NCBI GenBank assembly: GCA_009869945.1
Contig: WIXG01000571.1
Coordinates: forward strand, 1 to 37,955
Source of the DNA: Mesaphorura yosii
Taxonomy: Eukaryota > Arthropoda > Collembola > Poduromorpha > Tullbergiidae
DNA length: 37,955 nt
Direction: 5' to 3'
Shown: in pieces, positions 32,976 to 37,955 of the stretch
Layout of the letters: each line of letters begins with the position of its first letter
Numbering within the stretch: the first letter of the stretch is position 1
Notes under the pieces: generated by a model
Seen by the model: only the letters and a program-made list of their open reading frames with translations
What the model was told of the DNA's origin: nothing
Database searches by the model: none
Program-made: the position numbers and the translations under genes

Positions 32976-34058
32976 ATGGATTCCGAGGTTGTTCGATGCG
33001 AAATTATTGCTACTGGACACTGCACACCGAAGAAGTCATTCAGATCATGTGTTCTCATCGTTCTAATGAAGCTGAAGCAACTAAAAGGTAGGTGATGCCA
33101 AAGATGGTGATGCTCAAGGATTAAGATGATTAATTTTCTGATTTGACTAGTTTACAAGCACCGGATTGACCGAACCACCAACCAATTAATCGCGCACACT
33201 CAAGATTTGAAAACAGTCATCGAATCCTTCCACACTGACCTAAATTCGATGAACCGAAAGCAAAGAATTGGCCAGTTTGTTGTTAACGTGCTTGGCACTG
33301 TCTTCATGAAGTCTCTTCGGTACCAAATGCCAACTCCAATCGCCCTCGCCGCTGGAATGGGCGAATTGGCAACGCGATTCATCTTTGGCGGCATCATCAC
33401 GAAAGGGACGACGTACATGATTCGTGGGGTGACTGGCAGTGGCGGCAGCACAGAGAATTACAAGGCCCACGTCTCGCCGCTGGAGTCCAAAGTTAAAGGC
33501 AGTGATCAGTCGATGGACACTGAAGAAGATTTGTACACAGATTGTGCCAAGCTGGTGGAGGTGCTAAAGGAGCTTTACTGTGATTCGCCAGAAGACGTTG
33601 AGGATTCGGACTGGGAAAAGGTGCCCACACCAGAAGACTGTATTGAATGGCCCGAGCTGCTCACGCCAACGTGTTCCTTGGCATCAGTCCCTGCTGGATC
33701 CTTCGCTTCGAAGCTTGACGCCCTCAACGAGAAAGAGTATGAGATCCTTGAGCCCAACGTCGGTGACATGATCTCGATCGCAGCCATCGAAGACGCGCTG
33801 ACGGAAGTAAAGCAGTACATGTCAATCTACCAATTCTACTCTCTAGTCTGGGCATGGAAGTACGAGGATGTGACCGGAGTAAAGATGACGACAATGGTGG
33901 AAGACCTGTGCAAGAAAGTCGAGGCTTTCCAGTGGCTGCAGGGTACGTTGGTCAAAGTGCAGATATTTAAGGACAAGGGAAAAGCTTCAGCTGGTACTGG
34001 TGCTGATGAGAAGAATGGCGAGAACGAGAAAATGGAAACATGTGACGTGATACTTTAA
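32976..34058 (+). CDS. uncharacterised protein, 339 residues
   Basis: Exons 32976-33087 and 33151-34058, with a 63-bp GT-AG intron in phase 1, give 339 residues; AATAAA at 34125-34130 follows. The start is an ATG in good context (GAAAATGG). I do not recognise the family. Residues about 38-75 are charged and helical, perhaps coiled coil (LIAHTQDLKTVIESFHTDLNSM). A Gly-rich, rather hydrophobic stretch follows (PIALAAGMGELATRFIFGG, about 100-125) that might insert in or lie on a membrane. The centre is acidic with EDSDWEKVPTPEDCIEWPELL. A helical C-terminal half (EDALTEVKQYMSIYQFYSLVWAWKY) ends in a Lys/Glu tail. There is no signal peptide. Intracellular location is inference. Confidence 0.7.
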
Positions 34059-34124
34059 TAGCCAATTGATTTACTGGGCATTTGAGTTTACCTTCGCAAA
34101 TCGACAAACGACCAGTAGATAAGC

Positions 34125-34130
34125 AATAAA
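34125..34130 (+). terminator. polyadenylation signal of the 339-residue protein gene
   Basis: AATAAA 67 bases after the stop codon on the coding strand, in the short gap between convergent genes. Confidence 0.5.
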
Positions 34131-34272
34131 TTCGTGATTGATTCATATATGCTTGCAAATTCGCAAATGATTCGGTAGCAGCTTCTAACATAATTTACTA
34201 CAGTGCGCTAAACTCGCATAGCAGTGACCAGAACAAATCGAATATCGACAAGTTCCATTTTCGACAATTGCA

Positions 34273-35128
34273 TTATTCATTGGTTGACAGTTTGCTCCTT
34301 GCCACATCTCCAAACGCGGCGGCTCCAGCTTCGTTGTCCTCGTATCCGGCTACTTCGCCTTTGCACCGCTCCAAATATTCGAGGAGGCTCGGGTACGGCT
34401 CCATTGGGTGCCCCGTCTCCCTTGCAGTGCTCAGCGTGGCGATTAGCGCGAAGTCAGCCAGCGTTTGCGTGTCCCCTGTGATGAAATTATTTTCTTTCAG
34501 GACCGACTCCAAATGAGACAAATGCTCGTCAAACTTCTTGACTTTCTCAGTGCTGACGGTGCCACCATCGAAAATTCCTGGGTACTGCGGCGCAAAGGTA
34601 AAGAATAAGATGTAGCATCGTAGCAAGGCTGAACAAGCTTTCCAAAAGAGTCTTCGACTTACGTATGCAGACTGAAATATTCCGTACAAGTTCGTGTCGA
34701 ACAAGAGCCACTGATCAACCTTGGCTCTTTTCTTGGTCAGCTTTGGATAAAACTTGTCATCTTTCGCGTACGCGTTGGCCAAATACTGCATGATCGCTTT
34801 GCTCTCGGAAAGGCAGAATCCGTTGTCATCCAACGCAGGAACTTGATGAAGTGGATGGATCTGTGCACAGAATTGTCGTAAACGTTTTGTGGGAAAGTTC
34901 GGCAAAAGTACGAATAAGCAATTGTCTAGGAACAATTTACCGGGAACAATTGTTCCACTACTTCTTCAGGCTCTTTTTAAGACCTACCTTGAGATATGCT
35001 GGGGTCATCTGTTCCCCAGCAAAGAGATCAATGTGCTTGAGGTTGACTTCGACTCCGATACTCTTCGCAGCCATTTGTACTTGTCGGCACGCGGCGCTCA
35101 TCGGAAAGTAGTACAAATCGATGCCCAT
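34273..35128 (-). CDS. GstD: glutathione S-transferase, delta type
   Basis: Exons 35128-34988, 34860-34663 and 34584-34273 give 216 residues, the normal length. The N-terminal thioredoxin-like domain has LYYFPMSAACRQVQ with the probable catalytic serine (Ser 11), HQVPALDD with the cis-proline, and the glutathione-binding ESKAIMQYL. The helical C-terminal domain holds TGDTQTLADFALIATL, the N-capping/folding motif of the fold. The enzyme joins glutathione to electrophiles in the cytosol and usually acts as a dimer in detoxification. The first ATG of the longer open frame (35248) would add 40 residues with no family match, so I start at MGIDLYYFP. Confidence 0.93.
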
Positions 35129-37087
35129 GTTGTGATTGATGAATGTGACGACGATTGCGTGACGCTGTGAGTAAGTCGAGTCAACCAACAAAACTTTACA
35201 CTGGAGACTGGACAATGTAGATTTTCCCAATTCTTTCCCAGCAATCACAGTCCCAGTAGAATCGACAAGGCTAAACTGACTCCTGACGCTGACTACTTCA
35301 GCTTTAGCTCAACACTAAATTACTTTCTCTTCTTTACTCTGTTCTGCTCTACCTTATACCTTTCTTGTACAAAATTGTGTCAGCAGTCAGGAGCAAAATT
35401 GAGTCAATACTCAAGTCAATTACACAACAACCTGGCTGAATAGTTTATGCACTGCTTGGAACTGGAAGTTAGTAATAACTTGCCTTTGCTTTGTCTTTGT
35501 GTAATGGTTCTTCAATCTTCATTAAAATGAAATATTAAGAGTGCAATCATGCTCTGCACTGCACTGGCACCACTGGCACGACGGCTTGGGCTTCTAGAAA
35601 CGAGAGAGACGTAACCTGAACGAAGAAGGGCAGGAAAACACTGAACACTGGCATATGAAGCTGTTTGAACACTCAAATGAAGAAGGTAATGGTGACCTGA
35701 CCGTCTTAATGAGATACTGTGAGACCAGAAGCCACGGATCACGTAACTGGACTCTGGACTTGCTGAATTGTATTGATTACCGATTCGGTTTTCTGCTGCC
35801 GTCCTCGTCCAAGTCTACCCGTCTATCGGGACTGTCGTCACTTGAGATTCAACGCTCCAGTCACAGTGCAGCCGAGTTCAGTTGAGAGAAGTGTGTGCTT
35901 AATGAAATATCTTATAATGGCATTTATTTTTGGCCGGCCGGTCGCCGTATTGATTATTGCCGATTGTGAATTGTGAATTGGGGCTTTGTGCTCGTGCTCG
36001 AGTTTGTTGAAATATAATTATTGAGCAACGGCAATAAGCAATAAGTTTGTAATAGCACCATCGTGCTGGCGAAAGTGGTGATATCTGGACGGACGTTTGC
36101 ATTCGGACATGCAATGCAAGTGGACATCGCTTTCGCATTGAATTGAGCGATGACTCAATTCTAATAATCCTCGAGCAGTAAAAAGCAAAATGCATGCATA
36201 AATGGCAGAAACCGAAGCACATGCGACGATGCGAATATGACATGCAATAAATTATGGACATCGCAAGCGAGGACGAGTTTCATGTAGATTTTTGATGAGT
36301 TTGACCGCAAAAGTGATGACACCGCCAACGCAGGACGCAACGCTGAAACGGCACCTCGACACGAAAGTCAAGCAAGCGCAAACGTTCAAGTTGAGAAGCT
36401 ATTTAGCGAAATTAATGTGTCCATATGTGTCTTGTGTTATCCTTACCGCCTACCGCCTTAAATATTTAGCTAGAAGGGCAATTTTCTTGACTCTTATGAA
36501 GTCAACTAGTCAACTTGGCGTGCAGCAGTTGGCAATTGCAATTGCAATAATTGGTAATGAATTCGACATGGTACTCATTTGCCGTGCACATGCTGTGTGC
36601 GTGACAGACCACTAGACCTGAATTTAACCCCAATGAATGATGAAAAGTGAAGCTGATATCAGAAAAAGGAAAACCGAAGCCGCATAAAAGAATTTGCCAA
36701 TGGTATAATCCCCAAATTGGAATTTAGTCCCTCAAGATTCCCGACCAAGACGCAGAAAATAGGCCGCCCGACGATTAATGGCCACCACAAAACAGACATC
36801 GACATCGGGAACACTAACATGCGGTATTGTTTGTCCCAATGCATGGCACGGCAAGATCCAAGACATTAAGACCATGTCCATAATCACCGCTAAGCTAATC
36901 TACCGCTAAATGAACCACAAAAGTCAATTGCAATCAAAATGCGATTGCTACACCTTATCAGTTTTACCAACCACGGAAGATTAAATGCTGCTGTCCTTTT
37001 TTACCTTCTTGTTTTGTAAACTATGAAATCAGTTTACAGGGTAGTTAATCTGAATTTATTCGACGAACCTTTCGCAATCTACCTAAA
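35129..37087. other. intergenic, about 1.9 kb
   Basis: Lies between the divergently transcribed GST (-) and repeat-protein (+) genes, so it should hold both promoters; I cannot place them. Contains a GGCCGGCCGG palindrome (around 35932) and short tandem words (GTGAATT, GTGCTC). Small frames on both strands have no recognisable product. Confidence 0.4.
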
Positions 37088-37955
37088 ATGGTGCACCACA
37101 TTATTTCATTGTTGTCGCTTATCTGCTTTCTCGCGCTCGCTGATTCCAAAGTTCTGCACCGAGATGAGCGCAGTTTTCTCGACTGGGTTGGGCTTGGTGG
37201 TAAAGCTGGAGCTGGAGCTGAAGCCAGTGCTGGAGTAGGTGCTGGTGGAAGCGTGGGTGGAAGTGCAGGAGGCTCCGTTGGTGGATCTGTTGGCGGCAGC
37301 ATAGGCGGATCGATCGGAGGAAGCATCGGAGGCTCAATCGGAGGCGGCTTCGGACTGGGGCTCGGAGGCGGTCTTTCTGCCACTGGAGGCATCTCAGGCG
37401 GAGCCTCTGGCTACGCGTCAGGAGGAGTCTCTGGGTATGCGTCAGGAGGAGCTTCTGGTTACGCGTCAGGTCAAGCATCAGGATACGCACAAGGACAAGC
37501 TGCGGGTTATGCCCAGGGTCAAGCTGGAGCAGGCGCTGGTATCCGAGGTGATGCAGGAGCAGGAGTCGGGGCTGGTGGAGGAATCGGAGCTGGGGTGGGA
37601 GGTGGAGTAGGTGCTGGTGTAGGCGGCGACATTGGTGCAGGTGCAGGAGGCAGCGTAGGTGGCAGTGCTGGAGGTTCTGTCGGCGGATCTGTTGGTGGCT
37701 CGGTGGGCGGCAGCGTCGGGGGATCAATTGGTGGAAGCATTGGGGGCGGTGTCGGACTCGGAGTTAGCGGTGGTCTCGGCCTTGGGGGCGGCCTCTCTGC
37801 TTCGGGAGGCGTCTCAGGCTACGCGTCGGGAGGAGCTTCAGGATATGCGTCGGGAGGAGCTTCAGGATATGCGTCAGGAGGAGCTTCAGCTGATGCGTCA
37901 GGAGGAGCTTCAGGATATGCGTCAGGAAGAGCTTCAGCATATGCGTCAGGAGGAG
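37088..37955 (+). CDS. Gly/Ala/Ser-rich secreted repeat (silk-like) protein, 5' part
   Basis: An ATG at 37088 opens a frame that stays open for 289 codons to the window edge. MVHHIISLLSLICFLALADS is a clear signal peptide, followed by about 20 non-repetitive residues (KVLHRDERSFLDWVGL). The rest is low-complexity: blocks of GGSV/GGSI tetrads, then GFGLGLGGGL, then octads GYASGGAS, then AGAGVGAG linkers. This whole series begins again 402 bp later (GGSVGGSA at 37247 and 37646), so there are octads and tetrads nested in a 134-residue unit. Such composition is typical of silk fibroins, glues and elastic or cuticular matrix proteins; which of these cannot be told. There is no intron so far, and the C-terminus is outside the window. 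Confidence 0.8.
   Translation, partial: MVHHIISLLSLICFLALADSKVLHRDERSFLDWVGLGGKAGAGAEASAGVGAGGSVGGSAGGSVGGSVGGSIGGSIGGSIGGSIGGGFGLGLGGGLSATGGISGGASGYASGGVSGYASGGASGYASGQASGYAQGQAAGYAQGQAGAGAGIRGDAGAGVGAGGGIGAGVGGGVGAGVGGDIGAGAGGSVGGSAGGSVGGSVGGSVGGSVGGSIGGSIGGGVGLGVSGGLGLGGGLSASGGVSGYASGGASGYASGGASGYASGGASADASGGASGYASGRASAYASGG
37247..37955 (+). repeat. nested coding repeats: 402-bp unit with 24-bp and 12-bp subunits
   Basis: One full 402-bp unit and most of a second. Each has a tract of about eight 12-bp GGS[V/I] repeats and an array of 24-bp GYASGGAS repeats. The octad array in the second unit is more uniform (GGATATGCGTCAGGAGGAGC recurring), which suggests recent expansion or conversion. 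Confidence 0.8.

Noticed and set aside
34988..35248. GST with 40 extra N-terminal residues
   Set aside because: The added part has no family match, while MGIDLYYFP is the usual start of the thioredoxin-like domain.
37045..37740. Long proline-rich open frames on the - strand (PPTEPP, PPTLPP types)
   Set aside because: They are the antisense of the Gly/Ser repeats of the + strand gene, which has a signal peptide and proper start; GGX codons read backwards give Pro.
1..37955. CRISPR arrays, bacterial operons, integrated virus
   Set aside because: No spaced direct repeats, no polymerase, integrase or capsid-like frames; genes are intron-bearing and of animal type.

Overview
The window is animal nuclear DNA. 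Nearly every gene is split by short GT-AG (occasionally GC-AG) introns, transcripts end near AATAAA signals, and the families are metazoan. The Na+/K+-ATPase beta (nervana type), the CAH1-like carbonic anhydrase, the delta-type glutathione S-transferase and the C-type alpha-1,3-fucosyltransferase point to an arthropod. A springtail or another non-insect arthropod is my guess, with low confidence. I see no bacterial, viral or large mobile segment. Gene models were joined by hand from reading frame, splice consensus and intron phase.

Layout, left to right: last two exons of a Na+/K+-ATPase beta subunit (+); NFATC2IP/Rad60-like SUMO-like-domain protein (+), with a 131-bp terminal-inverted-repeat element in one intron; SARNP-like SAP-domain protein (+); a small unknown gene (+); two tandem paralogues (-) encoding unrecognised one-membrane-span proteins with PPxY tails; an ABCD4-type cobalamin transporter with a long serine-rich N-terminal extension (-); a 3.9-kb gap; alpha-carbonic anhydrase (+); a small secreted cysteine-rich protein (+); a truncated, frame-broken F-box/LRR copy next to its intact paralogue (both -); GH29 alpha-L-fucosidase (-); a doubtful small gene (-); an intronless GT10 fucosyltransferase (+); an unrecognised 339-residue protein (+); a delta-type GST (-); a 1.9-kb gap; and the 5' part of a Gly/Ala/Ser-rich secreted repeat (silk-like) protein (+) that runs off the window.

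Most genes are unrelated housekeeping or metabolic neighbours, as usual in an animal genome. Two local duplications stand out: the PPxY membrane-protein pair, with identical intron phases, and the F-box/LRR pair, where one copy has lost its middle. A fucose-removing and a fucose-adding enzyme lie within 5 kb of each other, but nothing shows that they are co-regulated. The most novel material is the PPxY pair, the repeat protein at the right edge, the ABCD4 extension and the 339-residue protein.
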